Source of the DNA: AP-15 sp963724435
GTDB lineage: Bacteria > Pseudomonadota > Alphaproteobacteria > ATCC43930 > CGMCC-115725
Direction of reading: 5' to 3'
DNA length: 64,000 nucleotides
Assembly (NCBI GenBank): GCA_963724435.1
Contig: CAVRUN010000011.1
Location: 186,001-250,000, forward strand
The translations under genes and the position numbers were made by a program. Positions 8,798 through 18,621 of the stretch are shown here, piece by piece; position 1 is the stretch's first letter, and the number at the start of each line of letters is the position of its first letter. Under the pieces are notes generated by a model that was not told the DNA's origin, made no database searches, and saw only the letters and a list, made by a program, of their open reading frames with translations.

Positions 8798-11059
8798 ATG
8801 TCCGAATCCGCTGTCCTTGCATCGCCGCCCGCCGAGGCGGCAGCGCCTTTTGTAGCCGCACTCAATGACGCGCAGCGCCGTGCGGTCGAGGCCATCGACG
8901 GTCCGGTGCTGGTGTTGGCAGGCGCGGGTACCGGCAAGACGCGGGTGCTAACGACCCGGCTGGCGCACATCCTAGCGACACGCCGGGCGTTTCCATCCGA
9001 ATTGCTCGCCGTCACCTTCACCAACAAGGCGGCGCGCGAGATGCGCGAGCGCCTCGAAAGGATGATTGGCCGCGCCGCTGACGGGCTATGGCTCGGTACC
9101 TTCCACGCGATCGCGGCGCGCATCCTGCGCCGTCACGCCGAGGCGGTCGGGCTGAAATCGAGCTTTACGATCCTAGACACCGACGACCAGATCCGCTTGC
9201 TGAAGCAGATACTGCAGGCCGAGAACATCGATGAGCGACGCTGGCCGGCGCGCGTCCTGATGTCGGTCATCCAGCGCTGGAAAGACCGTGGCCTCGGCCC
9301 CGGCAAGGTGCCATTTGGTGATGCCGACGGTTTGGCGGACGGCCGCCTGATCGCACTTTACGAGCGCTATCAGGAGCGGCTCGCGACCGTCAACGCGGTC
9401 GATTTTGGCGATCTCTTGTTGCACAACCTCGCTTTGTTCACCGGCCATCCGGACATTCTCGCCGAATATCATCGCCGCTTCCGCTATTTGCTCGTCGACG
9501 AATACCAAGACACCAACGTTGCGCAATATCTGTGGCTGCGATTGCTGGCCCAGGCGCGGCGAAACCTGTGCTGCGTCGGCGACGACGACCAGTCGATTTA
9601 CAGCTGGCGGGGTGCGGAGGTCGGCAACATCCTGCGTTTTGAGAGCGATTTTCCCGGCGCGGCCGTCATCCGGCTCGAGGAGAATTATCGCTCGACTTCT
9701 CGCATCCTCGGCGCCGCCGCGGGCATGATCGCGCACAATAGTGGACGACTCGGTAAAACGCTTTGGACGCAGGGAGACGAGGGCGAGAAGGTCGTTGTCC
9801 GTGGTCTGTGGGACGCCGAGGAGGAAGCCCGTTGGGTCGGCGACGAAATAGAAGCGCTGCAGCGCGCCGGTCATGCGCTGAGCGAGATCGCGATCCTGGT
9901 TCGAGCCGGCTTTCAAACGCGCGAATTCGAAGAGCGGTTTCTGGCACTGGCCCTGCCCTATCGCGTCATCGGAGGCCCACGTTTTTACGAGCGCCAGGAA
10001 ATCCGCGACGCACTCGCCTATCTGCGGCTGATTGCACAGCCGGCCGATGACCTCGCCTTCGAGCGGATCCTGAACACACCGCGCCGCGGCATCGGTAGTT
10101 CGACCTTGCAGCAGCTCCATACTCTCGCGCGCGAGGAGCGCTTGCCATTGATCGAGGCGGCGCGAGAGTTGATTACCGGTGATCGGTTGCGGCCCGCCGC
10201 GCGCAACGCGCTCGCCGCTTTTGTAACCTCGCTCGACCGGTGGCGCGCCGAGGCCGACCGCACCTCGCATACCGATCTCGTGCAGATCGTGCTCGACGAG
10301 TTCGGTTACACCGCGATGTGGCAGACCGACCGCTCGCCCGATGCCGCCGGCCGGCTCGAAAATTTGAAAGAACTGGTTGTGGCGATGGCCGAGTTCGAAA
10401 ATCTCGGCGGCTTTTTGGAGCATGTCAGTCTGGTCATGGACAACGCTGCGGATTCCGGTGGCGACATGGTCAATCTGATGACCCTTCACAGCGCCAAGGG
10501 CCTTGAATTCGAGACCGTCTTTTTGCCCGGCTGGGAGGACGGACTATTCCCGAGCCAGCGGGCGATGGAGGAAGGCGGGCTCGCCTCGCTCGAAGAAGAG
10601 CGCCGCCTCGCCTATGTCGGACTCACCCGCGCGCGCAGCCGCGCTTATGTGTCGTTCGCCGCGAACCGTCGCATCCATGGTCAATGGCAGAGTGCGATCC
10701 GCTCGCGCTTTGTCGACGAATTGCCGGCAGAGCACGTCGAATTTGTCGCCGAGCCCGGGCTTGACATGCGTGCCGCGGGCTTTGGTGCGGGGGGTTGGGC
10801 GAGCGCGATCGACCTTCCGCAAGCGCCGCCGGCACGGCCCTGGGCCGAACGCCGGCCACCGTTATTGATCGAGAGCACCCCGGCGCCGCGGCGCGGCGTC
10901 GAAATCAAGCGCGTCGGCGGGTTTGCGGTCGGCGACCGCGTCTTTCACCAGAAATTCGGCTATGGCGCCGTTACCGGCGTCACAGACAACAAGCTCGCCA
11001 TCCATTTCGAGCACGCCGGCGACAAAAACGTCCTCGACGCCTATGTCGAACACGCCTGA
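8798..11059 (+). CDS. uvrD: UvrD/PcrA-type ATP-dependent DNA helicase
   Basis: 753 residues from ATG 8798; an in-frame ATG 114 bases upstream gives an unconvincing N-terminus. Superfamily 1A motifs are in order: LNDAQRRAVEA (Q motif), LAGAGTGKT (Walker A, near 43), TFTNKAAREM (Ia), DEYQDTN (II), GDDDQSIYSWRGA (III), ENYRST (IV), LMTLHSAKGLEF (V) and YVGLTRAR (VI). The tail has GDRVFHQKFGYGAVTG, the small C-terminal domain that in PcrA/UvrD contacts RNA polymerase. It acts in nucleotide excision and mismatch repair and in clearing stalled complexes. Confidence 0.93.
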   Translation: MSESAVLASPPAEAAAPFVAALNDAQRRAVEAIDGPVLVLAGAGTGKTRVLTTRLAHILATRRAFPSELLAVTFTNKAAREMRERLERMIGRAADGLWLGTFHAIAARILRRHAEAVGLKSSFTILDTDDQIRLLKQILQAENIDERRWPARVLMSVIQRWKDRGLGPGKVPFGDADGLADGRLIALYERYQERLATVNAVDFGDLLLHNLALFTGHPDILAEYHRRFRYLLVDEYQDTNVAQYLWLRLLAQARRNLCCVGDDDQSIYSWRGAEVGNILRFESDFPGAAVIRLEENYRSTSRILGAAAGMIAHNSGRLGKTLWTQGDEGEKVVVRGLWDAEEEARWVGDEIEALQRAGHALSEIAILVRAGFQTREFEERFLALALPYRVIGGPRFYERQEIRDALAYLRLIAQPADDLAFERILNTPRRGIGSSTLQQLHTLAREERLPLIEAARELITGDRLRPAARNALAAFVTSLDRWRAEADRTSHTDLVQIVLDEFGYTAMWQTDRSPDAAGRLENLKELVVAMAEFENLGGFLEHVSLVMDNAADSGGDMVNLMTLHSAKGLEFETVFLPGWEDGLFPSQRAMEEGGLASLEEERRLAYVGLTRARSRAYVSFAANRRIHGQWQSAIRSRFVDELPAEHVEFVAEPGLDMRAAGFGAGGWASAIDLPQAPPARPWAERRPPLLIESTPAPRRGVEIKRVGGFAVGDRVFHQKFGYGAVTGVTDNKLAIHFEHAGDKNVLDAYVEHA

Positions 11060-11099
11060 CCGGCGAGGGCGCTCAAGTCATCTGAGCCCAGTCTCGGCA

Positions 11100-11153
11100 C
11101 ACCGGCGAAGGCCGGTGCCCAGGGCTGCTATGGCTCCCGGCCTCCGCCGGGAG
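11100..11153. repeat. Paired intergenic hairpins downstream of uvrD
   Basis: Two GC-rich stem-loops follow each other: CACCGGC-GAAG-GCCGGTG (11100-11117) and CTCCCGGC-CTCC-GCCGGGAG (11134-11153). Both have perfect stems and four-base loops. They lie between convergent genes, so they may end transcription from both sides. They also resemble the dispersed GGCGAAGGCC-type palindromes common in alphaproteobacterial genomes. No T-run follows. Confidence 0.5.
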
Positions 11154-11202
11154 GACGAGATGGAGGCTTCAGTCTTACCTGATTAACAACGCTGATTGCG
11201 AG

Positions 11203-11784
11203 CTACGGCAGCTGGTAGCCGACTTGGCTTTCGATCTCGATCGTCTTTTTGACCCCCGGACGCGCCATCATGCGCTCGAAATGAGCGTCGAGGCTCGAAT
11301 ATTCGCCTGAAGCTGGTGAAGTGGCGGTCTTGAAGCGCCAGTAAAGCCGGAACAGGTGGATATCGGCAATCGAATACCGGCCGCCGACCGCCCATTCGTT
11401 GTGCCCCAGCCGAGGGTCAGCGATTTTGAAGACTTCCTTCCAGCGTTCGAGCCCAATTCGGCGGGCAGGGTGAACCGTCGCCGCGATGAACGACATCCAC
11501 GAAATCGCCTGCGCCTCTTCCTCGATGCCGCCCTCGGGCCACAGTTTCGCCTCGGGATAGCGCCTGGCGAGATAGTAGAGCGTCGCGGCGACCTCGGTCA
11601 GCGGGCGGCCGTCGATCATCAGCGTCGGGACCTTGGCCTCGGGATTTACCTTCAGGTATTCAGACGCGTGCTGCTCGCCTTTGGCCAAGGAAACGAGTTT
11701 CGCCTCGAACGGCACCCCGATCTCGTGCAAAGCGATATGCGTCGCCATCGCGCTCGAGCCCGGTGAAAAATACAAGGTCAGCAT
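11203..11784 (-). CDS. Glutathione S-transferase
   Basis: 193 residues. The thioredoxin-like N-terminal half has LYFSPGSSAMATHIALHE, where the Ser pair is the likely glutathione-activating site, and the GSH-binding turn KVPTLMIDG with LTEVAA. The all-helical C-terminal half is recognisable by GGRYSIADIHLFRLY, the N-capping box of GSTs. Beta-class-like. No neighbouring pathway gene hints at the substrate; a luciferase-like flavoprotein lies just upstream on the same strand. Confidence 0.88.
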   Translation of the reverse strand: MLTLYFSPGSSAMATHIALHEIGVPFEAKLVSLAKGEQHASEYLKVNPEAKVPTLMIDGRPLTEVAATLYYLARRYPEAKLWPEGGIEEEAQAISWMSFIAATVHPARRIGLERWKEVFKIADPRLGHNEWAVGGRYSIADIHLFRLYWRFKTATSPASGEYSSLDAHFERMMARPGVKKTIEIESQVGYQLP

Positions 11785-11826
11785 CAGACCCCCCTCTGTT
11801 TTGATATCAGGCCGTGGCTTTTAATA

Positions 11827-12906
11827 TCAGGCGCCGGCCTCGGCCGGCGCCGGCGTCGCGGTAAATTGTGGCATGACCTCTTCGCACATCAGCCGCATTG
11901 CGTTGACGACGTCTCGATGGGGGATCAGCCCACCGCAATTCAGCTCGGCGAGTATCCCGCTTAACCCGAATTCCGCCTGTAACGCTTTCAGCTTGTCCGT
12001 GACCGAGTCGGGCGTGCCGATCAGCAGGTTGGACTCCAGTGCTTCTTCATAGGTGCGGCGGCGCAATTCGTGAACCCGATTCATGCGCCGCTCAGCGGTC
12101 ACCGGATCGACTAGCCTTGCCGCACCTTCGAGCAGATTTGCCTGCTCGTGATAGAAATGGATGATGCTGGATCTGGGCTCGCTGCGGGCGCGCTCCTCAG
12201 TCTCAGCGATGTAGGTTGGGGCCGACACGAAGACCTGGCCGCGGCCCGGGTGGCCCGCTTCCTCCCAGGCGTGGTGGTAACTGCGGATCTGGTGGGCGAG
12301 GTCGGCCCAGCGGGTGTGGCGCACCGAGGCAAATACCGGCAGACCGCGGCGGCCGATCGCCGGGAAGGTGTCGGGCGTGCTGGCAGCGATGCGGATCGGC
12401 GGTGTCGGCCTTTGATATGGCTTCGGCACCAGGCTGACGTCTTTGAATTGGTGATAGACGCCCTCGTAAGAAAAAGTCGGCTCGGTCCACGCCTTTTGGA
12501 TGACGTCGAGGATTTCGCGGAAGCGAGCCTGGCTTTCGGCATAAGGGACGCCATAGGCGGCATAGGTCTGCGCGACGCCGCTGCGCCCGACGCCAAAGAT
12601 CAAGCGGCCGTGGCTCAACTGGTCGACGGTGGCCGCTTCCTCGGCAAGCCGCAGCGGATGGCACAATGGCAAGACCTGGACCGCGATGCCGATCTTGATC
12701 CGCTTGGTGCGGGCCGCAATCGCGCTAGCGATGCTGAGCGGCGCCGACAGTAGCGAGCGGCGCGGCTCGAAATGGAGTTCGGCGAGCCACATCACATCAA
12801 GCCCAAATCGCTCCGCCGCGTCGACCTGCTCCATGGCTTCGTCAAAAGCTTCGGTCTCGGACCGGCCGGGGAGTGACGGAAACTCGTGGAACATGCCAAA
12901 TTCCAT
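11827..12906 (-). CDS. LLM-class flavin-dependent oxidoreductase
   Basis: 359 residues from ATG 12906, with AGGTCAGGTC just upstream. It has the bacterial-luciferase-like barrel: MEFGMFHEFPS at the N-terminus, AERFGLDVMWLAELHF near residue 35, then RTKRIKIGIAVQVLPL and LSHGRLIFGVGRSG. It probably uses FMN or F420 to oxidise or reduce a small organic substrate, which the sequence does not identify. The 42-base gap to the GST start on the same strand suggests cotranscription. Its promoter faces away from the first hydroxy-acid dehydrogenase. Confidence 0.85.
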   Translation of the reverse strand: MEFGMFHEFPSLPGRSETEAFDEAMEQVDAAERFGLDVMWLAELHFEPRRSLLSAPLSIASAIAARTKRIKIGIAVQVLPLCHPLRLAEEAATVDQLSHGRLIFGVGRSGVAQTYAAYGVPYAESQARFREILDVIQKAWTEPTFSYEGVYHQFKDVSLVPKPYQRPTPPIRIAASTPDTFPAIGRRGLPVFASVRHTRWADLAHQIRSYHHAWEEAGHPGRGQVFVSAPTYIAETEERARSEPRSSIIHFYHEQANLLEGAARLVDPVTAERRMNRVHELRRRTYEEALESNLLIGTPDSVTDKLKALQAEFGLSGILAELNCGGLIPHRDVVNAMRLMCEEVMPQFTATPAPAEAGA

Positions 12907-13111
12907 GACCTGACCTCGTTCACAGCACCTTAAGGCGGAGGGCACCCTAGCCAAGCCAACCCGCCAAAGCCAAGCGCGATCATGGCGGGACGGGTCTGCT
13001 CCGCGAGCGCAGCCCGCAGTTTCGGAAGGGCGCCCAGCTCTGACGGGGATTGCCGAACCGCGCGGAAATACGCGATGCTAGGGCGAGTTTAGGGCCGGAG
13101 ACTGCACCGAG

Positions 13112-14305
13112 ATGAACATCGACAAAGCCGTCAATATTGAAGACCTGCACCGCATGGCAAAGCGGCGGCTGCCAAAAATCGCGTTCGACTTTATCGAAGG
13201 CGGTCTCGAAGACGAACGCGGGCTCGAAACCAACACCTCGGCATTTCACAAGCATCAGCTGTTGCCGCGCTACCTGGTTGATGTGTCGACGCGCGACCAG
13301 TCGAAGACAATCTTTGGTCAGACTTTCTCGAGTCCGTTCGGCATTTCGCCGACCGGCGGGGCGGGGCTGTTCCGTTATCATGCCGATTTGATGCTCGCCG
13401 AGGCCGCCCGCGATGCGAATATCCCTTACATCATGTCGGGCGCCAGCAACGACACGATCGAGGCCGCAGCCAAGATCGCGCCCAAGAATCATTGGTATCA
13501 GCTCTATGCCGCACGCGATCCTCAGATCAACGCCGATCTGATCCGGCGCACCGCCGATGCCGGGCTCGGGGCGTTGGTTCTGACCGTGGATACGCCTGTC
13601 GGATCAAAGCGCGAGCGCAATATCAGAAATGGCTTTGCCAATATTCGCGGCGGTCTGTTTCAGGCGCTGAGCCTCAAACCCTCGATCCTCGCCGAGGCGC
13701 TGACCCATCCCGGCTGGATCGTCGAGTATTTGAAGCGCGGCGGCGGCACCCCGATGCTCGGCAACTGGCAGCCCTATGCGCCGGCCGGCGCGGACGCCGA
13801 AGGGGTCTACAAACACGCCTCCTCGGTGCGCCCGTTCAACGCGCAGACCTGGCGCGATCTGGAAACCTACCGCAAGCTGTTCCCGCGGGCGCTCGTCGTC
13901 AAAGGGATCATGAGCCCGGCCGACGCATTACGCTGCGTCGAGGTGGGTTGCGACGGCATCCTCGTGTCAAACCATGGCGGACGCCAGCTCGACCAGGCGC
14001 CGGGTTCGCTCGACGTATTGCCAGCGATCAAGGCCGCGGTCGGCGACAAATTAACCTTGCTGCTCGACAGCGGTGTTCGCCGCGGCGCCGACATTTTGAT
14101 CGCGTTGTGCCTCGGCGCCGATTTCTGCTTTATGGGGCGCCCGACGCTTTATGGTGCCGCCGCTGGCGGGCTACCGGGCGTCAAAAAGGCGATCGACATA
14201 TTCGTCAACGAAATCGATCTCGTCATGGGCCAGATCGGCTGCCCGAGCCTCGATCAGCTCGGCCCCGATTTCCTGTGGACCGAGGATTGGCCGCGCAACC
14301 GCTGA
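13112..14305 (+). CDS. FMN-dependent alpha-hydroxy-acid dehydrogenase, copy 1
   Basis: 397 residues of the lactate/mandelate dehydrogenase/glycolate oxidase family. It begins with NIEDLHRMAKRRLPKIAFDF; PTGGAGLFR binds FMN; the active site SNHGGRQLD contains the catalytic His288 and the substrate-binding Arg; LDSGVRRGADI supplies the phosphate-binding loop. It oxidises an L-2-hydroxy acid to a 2-oxo acid and passes electrons to quinone, cytochrome or oxygen. It is the first of three adjacent paralogues. Copies 1 and 2 are closer to each other than to copy 3. The exact substrate is unknown. Confidence 0.9.
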   Translation: MNIDKAVNIEDLHRMAKRRLPKIAFDFIEGGLEDERGLETNTSAFHKHQLLPRYLVDVSTRDQSKTIFGQTFSSPFGISPTGGAGLFRYHADLMLAEAARDANIPYIMSGASNDTIEAAAKIAPKNHWYQLYAARDPQINADLIRRTADAGLGALVLTVDTPVGSKRERNIRNGFANIRGGLFQALSLKPSILAEALTHPGWIVEYLKRGGGTPMLGNWQPYAPAGADAEGVYKHASSVRPFNAQTWRDLETYRKLFPRALVVKGIMSPADALRCVEVGCDGILVSNHGGRQLDQAPGSLDVLPAIKAAVGDKLTLLLDSGVRRGADILIALCLGADFCFMGRPTLYGAAAGGLPGVKKAIDIFVNEIDLVMGQIGCPSLDQLGPDFLWTEDWPRNR

Positions 14306-14334
14306 CCCGACCCTGGTCTATTTTCTTCAGTTAA

Positions 14335-14370
14335 GGATGGGGCGCGACACGCATTCCGCATGTCGCATCC
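14335..14370 (+). terminator. Imperfect hairpin between dehydrogenase copies 1 and 2
   Basis: GGATG pairs with CATCC outside, and GCGACACGC pairs with GCATGTCGC (one mismatch) inside, around an ATTCC loop. It lies 30 bases after the copy 1 stop. No T-run follows, so it may be an mRNA processing or stability element rather than a terminator. Confidence 0.35.
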
Positions 14371-14415
14371 CGAAACCGCGTAACCCTGAAGCGCAGATGT
14401 GAAAGCCCGGAAAGA

Positions 14416-15609
14416 ATGAGACTGGACGACGCGATCAATATCGAAGACCTGCATCGGATGGCGAAGCGGCGGCTGCCAAAGATAGCCTTTGATTTTATCG
14501 AGGGCGGTCTCGAAGACGAACGCGGGCTCGAGCGCAATACTTCGGCGTTTCATAAGCATCAGCTGCTGCCGCGCTACCTGGTCGATGTGTCGAAGCGCGA
14601 TCAGACCCGAACCTTGTTCGGCCGCACCTATGCGAGCCCGTTTGGCATTTCGCCGACTGGCGGCGCCGGCCTGTTTCGCCGCGGCGCGGACCTGATGCTG
14701 GCCGAGGCCGCAGCCAAGGCGAATATCCCCTACATCATGTCGGGCGCCAGCAACGATTCGATCGAAGCTGCGGCGAAAATAGCGCCCGATCATGCGTGGT
14801 ATCAGCTCTATGCCGCGCGCGAAGCCGGTGTGCGCGAGGATATGATCCGTCGCGCAGCCGATGCCGGCATGGCATCGCTGGTATTAACCGTGGACGTGCC
14901 AGTCAGCTCTAAGCGCGAGCGCAACATCAGGAACGGCTTTGCCAATATTCGCGGTGGTCTGTTCCAGGCATTGAGCTTGAAGCCCTCGATCTTGGCCGAG
15001 GCCCTGACCCACCCGGGCTGGGTTATCGAGTATTTGCGTCATGGCGGCGGCACACCGATGCTGCAGAACTGGCAACCCTATGCGCCCGCCGGCGCCAATT
15101 CCGAGCAGGTCTACAACTTCGCACGCGCGCTGCAGCCCTACAACGCGCAGACTTGGCGCGATCTCGAACGCTACCGCCGGCTGTTCCCGCGCAACCTTGT
15201 CGTCAAAGGCGTCATGAGCCCGGCCGACGCGATGCGCTCCGCCGAGATCGGCTGCGACGGCATCATCGTGTCGAACCATGGCGGCCGCCAGCTCGACCAG
15301 GCGCCGGCCCCGCTTGACGTATTGCCGGCAATCAAGGAAGCGGTCGGCGACAAGCTGACAATCATGCTCGACAGCGGAGTTCGGCGCGGTGCGGATATCC
15401 TTATCGCGCTGTGCCTCGGTGCTGAGTTCGTGTTTATGGGCCGGCCGACGCTCTACGGCGCCGCCGCCGGCGGCATCCCGGGGGTCCATAAGGCGATCTC
15501 GATTTTGCGGGGCGAGATCGATCTGGTCATGGCGCAGATTGGCTGCCCGAGTCTCGACCAGCTCGGGCCCGACTTTCTGTGGCGCGACGACTGGCAACGC
15601 AACGAGTGA
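14416..15609 (+). CDS. FMN-dependent alpha-hydroxy-acid dehydrogenase, copy 2
   Basis: 397 residues, same length as copy 1 and collinear with it along its whole length. The FMN loop PTGGAGLFRRGAD, the active site SNHGGRQLDQAPA (His288) and LDSGVRRGADI are all intact, so it should be active. Differences cluster around residues 140-160 and 235-250, where substrate loops lie in this family. The gap to copy 1 is 110 bases and to copy 3 151 bases, each with room for its own promoter. Confidence 0.9.
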   Translation: MRLDDAINIEDLHRMAKRRLPKIAFDFIEGGLEDERGLERNTSAFHKHQLLPRYLVDVSKRDQTRTLFGRTYASPFGISPTGGAGLFRRGADLMLAEAAAKANIPYIMSGASNDSIEAAAKIAPDHAWYQLYAAREAGVREDMIRRAADAGMASLVLTVDVPVSSKRERNIRNGFANIRGGLFQALSLKPSILAEALTHPGWVIEYLRHGGGTPMLQNWQPYAPAGANSEQVYNFARALQPYNAQTWRDLERYRRLFPRNLVVKGVMSPADAMRSAEIGCDGIIVSNHGGRQLDQAPAPLDVLPAIKEAVGDKLTIMLDSGVRRGADILIALCLGAEFVFMGRPTLYGAAAGGIPGVHKAISILRGEIDLVMAQIGCPSLDQLGPDFLWRDDWQRNE

Positions 15610-15760
15610 TCGGCCTGGTGACGTAAACAAGAACACAGGTTATCGCCCCGCGCCCAAAGCGGAGACCCAGACCCCACCCGGAGTTGTCAGGATCTGTGGG
15701 TTTCCGTTTTCGCGGGAGCGATAATAATCGGAGAGACGCCATTCCGCCGGAGGTCAATAA

Positions 15761-16957
15761 ATGAAACTGGATCAGGCAATCAACATTGAAGACCTGCACC
15801 AGATGGCTAAGCGCAAATTGCCAAAGATCATGTTCGACTATATCGAAGGGGGGGTCGAGGATGAGGGCGGCTTGGAGCGGAATCGCGCCGCCTTTCACAA
15901 GCACCAATTATTGCCGCGCTATTTGGTTGACGTTTCGGTACGCGACCAGTCGGCGACCGTGTTCGGCCATACCTATTCGAGCCCGTTCGGTATCTCACCG
16001 ACGGGCGGCGTCGGCCTTTATCAGCGGCGCGGCGGCGAAATGCTGCTGGCCCAGGCCGCGGCTGACGCCAACATCCCGTACATCATGTCGGGTGGCAGCA
16101 ACGCCTCGATGGAAGAGGCCGTGCGGGTCGCACCGAACAACACCTGGTTCCAGCTCTATGCGGCGAAGGACCCGAACCTGACTGACGCGCTGATCGGCCG
16201 GGCACGCGATTGCGGGGTCGGCGCGCTGGTTCTGACGGTGGATGTGCCGGTTCATCCCAAGCGCGAGCGCAACTGGCGCAACGGCTTTGCGACGGTGCGC
16301 AACGGCGGGATTATGGAAGCGCTGAAATTGAAGCCGTCGATCCTGCTGGAGGCGATGACCCATCCCAGCTGGGTCGCGGATTATATCCGTTACGGCGGCG
16401 CGCCGACCTTGGGCAATTGGGCGCCGCATGCGGGCGAAGGCGCCACCAAGATTGACGCGATCCGGCTCGGCCGGACCCAGACGCCAGCCTCAGCGCAGAC
16501 TTGGCGCGACCTCGAACGCTACCGCCGGCTGTTCCCGCGGCCGCTCGTCGTAAAGGGAATTCTAAATCCGGCCGACGCGGTCCGCGCCGCCGAGATCGGG
16601 GTCGATGGGATCATCGTGTCGAACCATGGCGGCCGTCAGCTCGACCAAGCGCCGGCCTCGCTCGACGCGTTGCCCGCGATCAAGGCGGCGGTCGGAGATA
16701 AGGTGACGGTGATGCTGGATAGCGGGGTGCGGCGCGGCGCCGATATCCTGATTGCGTGGTGCCTTGGCGCGCAATTCGTATTTTTCGGCCGGCCCACCCT
16801 TTACGGCGCGGTCGCCGGTGGTTTGCCCGGTGTCAAGAAAGCAGTCGATATCTTCCGTACCGAGATCGACCTCGTCATGGGCCAGATCGGCTGCCCCAGC
16901 CTCGACCAGCTCGGCCCCGATTTCCTATGGCGCGACGACTGGCAACGCAACCGCTGA
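15761..16957 (+). CDS. FMN-dependent alpha-hydroxy-acid dehydrogenase, copy 3
   Basis: 398 residues. GGAGG lies nine bases before the ATG. It is the most diverged of the three: PTGGVGLYQRRGGE replaces the GAGLFR form, MSGGSNAS replaces MSGASND, and DVPVHPKRERN replaces the SKRERN form, while the catalytic SNHGGRQLD (His289) and SGVRRGADI are kept. The changed loops suggest a different substrate from copies 1 and 2. It is convergent with the frameshifted MFS carrier, which may have transported one of the substrates; that link is inference. Confidence 0.9.
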   Translation: MKLDQAINIEDLHQMAKRKLPKIMFDYIEGGVEDEGGLERNRAAFHKHQLLPRYLVDVSVRDQSATVFGHTYSSPFGISPTGGVGLYQRRGGEMLLAQAAADANIPYIMSGGSNASMEEAVRVAPNNTWFQLYAAKDPNLTDALIGRARDCGVGALVLTVDVPVHPKRERNWRNGFATVRNGGIMEALKLKPSILLEAMTHPSWVADYIRYGGAPTLGNWAPHAGEGATKIDAIRLGRTQTPASAQTWRDLERYRRLFPRPLVVKGILNPADAVRAAEIGVDGIIVSNHGGRQLDQAPASLDALPAIKAAVGDKVTVMLDSGVRRGADILIAWCLGAQFVFFGRPTLYGAVAGGLPGVKKAVDIFRTEIDLVMGQIGCPSLDQLGPDFLWRDDWQRNR

Positions 16958-17036
16958 CCAAGCTTCCGATCGTAGAAGTTACAGCACAGGGTGCTCGGGC
17001 ACTCGGTCCCGAACGGCCACTCGGGTAATGCGCTGG

Positions 17037-18438
17037 TTAGGTGGCGGGAACGCGCTCGGAGGATCCTCGCGGCTTGTTCAGCTCGGTTTCGATCTCGTCG
17101 ATGGTACGCCCGCGGGTTTCGATGCCGATAAACAAGAACGCGATCGCGCCCAATATATACCAGAAGGCGAAATAGTTGAACCCCGGGATCAGTGCATCGA
17201 GCGTCGCCTTGGGGCTGACTAGGTTCGACGAGCCGGCAATCAATGCCAACCCGGCAGGTCCGATGAACTTGCCGAGATTGCCGACGCCATAGACAAAACC
17301 CATGCCGCTGCCGCGCAGCCGTGCTGGCCACAACTCGCCCATATAAGGTCCGACGATCGAATAATTGCCGCTGCCAAAAAAGTTCTGAATCAGAATCATC
17401 AAGAAAAACACCGAGAGCCCGCCAATGAAGATGCTGTGCAAATAGCCGGCGAGCGACATAAAAACGGCACCGGTGACGCAACTGAATACGCCGGACGCGC
17501 GGCGGCCCCAGGCGTCCGAAATCCACGAGCAGAAAAACCGGCCGGCGATAGCAGAGATGCTGATCCAGATTACCAGCTTCGAGGCCTCGGGGGCGCTGAT
17601 CTTGAGGACCATCACCAACAGGGTCACGAGCCACAATGCCAGTGCAACGCCGCCGGTTTGCGTCAGCCCGGTCATGCAACCGGCGATGATGCTGCGCGGA
17701 TATTTGAAAATCTCGACCCAGCGTGTCTTTTCGACGGGCGGTGGCAGCGCCGGTATCGGGATCGTTGCCGGATCCACTTGCAAAGCCCAGGCGAGCGACT
17801 GTCGCGCCTCTTCAACCCGGCCCTGGCGTAGCAGCCAATGCGGCAATTCGGGCACAAAGGCTCGGATGTAAAGGCATAGAAACGCCGGCAACAGACCGAC
17901 TGCAACCATCCCGCGCCAGCCGATATAGGGTGCGGCGAACGCGCCGAGCAACGCCGCCAGCAATGAGCCCGCTGGCAGCATCGTTGTGGTCACGCCAGTG
18001 AACCAGCCGCGTTTGTGGGCGGGAGAAAACTCCTGCATCAAGGTGATGTCGACGGAGTAGAGCCCAGTGACGCCGAACCCGACAAAAAATCGGCAAATCA
18101 CCAGGTAGATCCATCCCCAATGACTTCTCTGGCGTCACCGCCATGGCGCCGGTCGCGATCGAGACATTTAACACAGCCGTGATCAGCGCCGGACGCCGGC
18201 CGACTTTGTCGGCCATCCACCCGTAGAGCAACGAGCCGAACGGCGCGGTGATACCCGAGGCGAGCAAGATCGCCGCCGACTGACCATAAGTCAGATGCCA
18301 TGCCTTGACGACAAAACCCAACACAAAGCTAATCAGGAAAAAGTCGAAGAAGTCGAGCATGTCGCCAAGCGTTGCGGCGCCGGCGATCTTCCACTGATTC
18401 GCCGTAAGCTTGGTCTGCCGCTCCAACAATTCCAGCAT
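17037..18438 (-). pseudogene. MFS metabolite:proton symporter, frameshifted
   Basis: The N-terminal part reads from ATG 18438 (ribosome site GGGAGAG) with LGDMLDFFDFFLISFVLGF and the family signature GWMADKVGRRPAL. Near 18,115-18,125 the frame breaks after VTPEK. The expected continuation, GWIYLVICRFFVGFGVTGLY, is in another frame and then runs unbroken to 17037. The offset equals one extra base. Joined, the parts give a protein of about 465 residues with 12 predicted helices, of the aromatic-acid or sugar-acid symporter type. Either the gene is newly inactivated or the sequence has a one-base error. Confidence 0.8.
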
Positions 18439-18621
18439 CGCGTTCTCTCCCTAGCCAACTCCGGCCGGCGCCGTAAACATTCGTCATTTGCAACTATTAT
18501 TAAGCAACCTCTTGGAGAGGCTACTCAGGCAGCATCGCCTTTAGCGATTCATGACCGCAAACTTACATGCGCTACCTGCATGCTGACAATCATGAACTTG
18601 CATCGCGTAGACATGTGATCT

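Noticed and set aside
9173..10489. 438-codon minus-strand open frame inside uvrD
   Set aside because: All helicase motifs are on the plus strand here; the reverse frame has no recognisable domain.
16801..17679. 292-codon minus-strand frame over the end of dehydrogenase copy 3 and the MFS gene
   Set aside because: It is the wrong frame of the MFS gene; the true frame shows transporter motifs.
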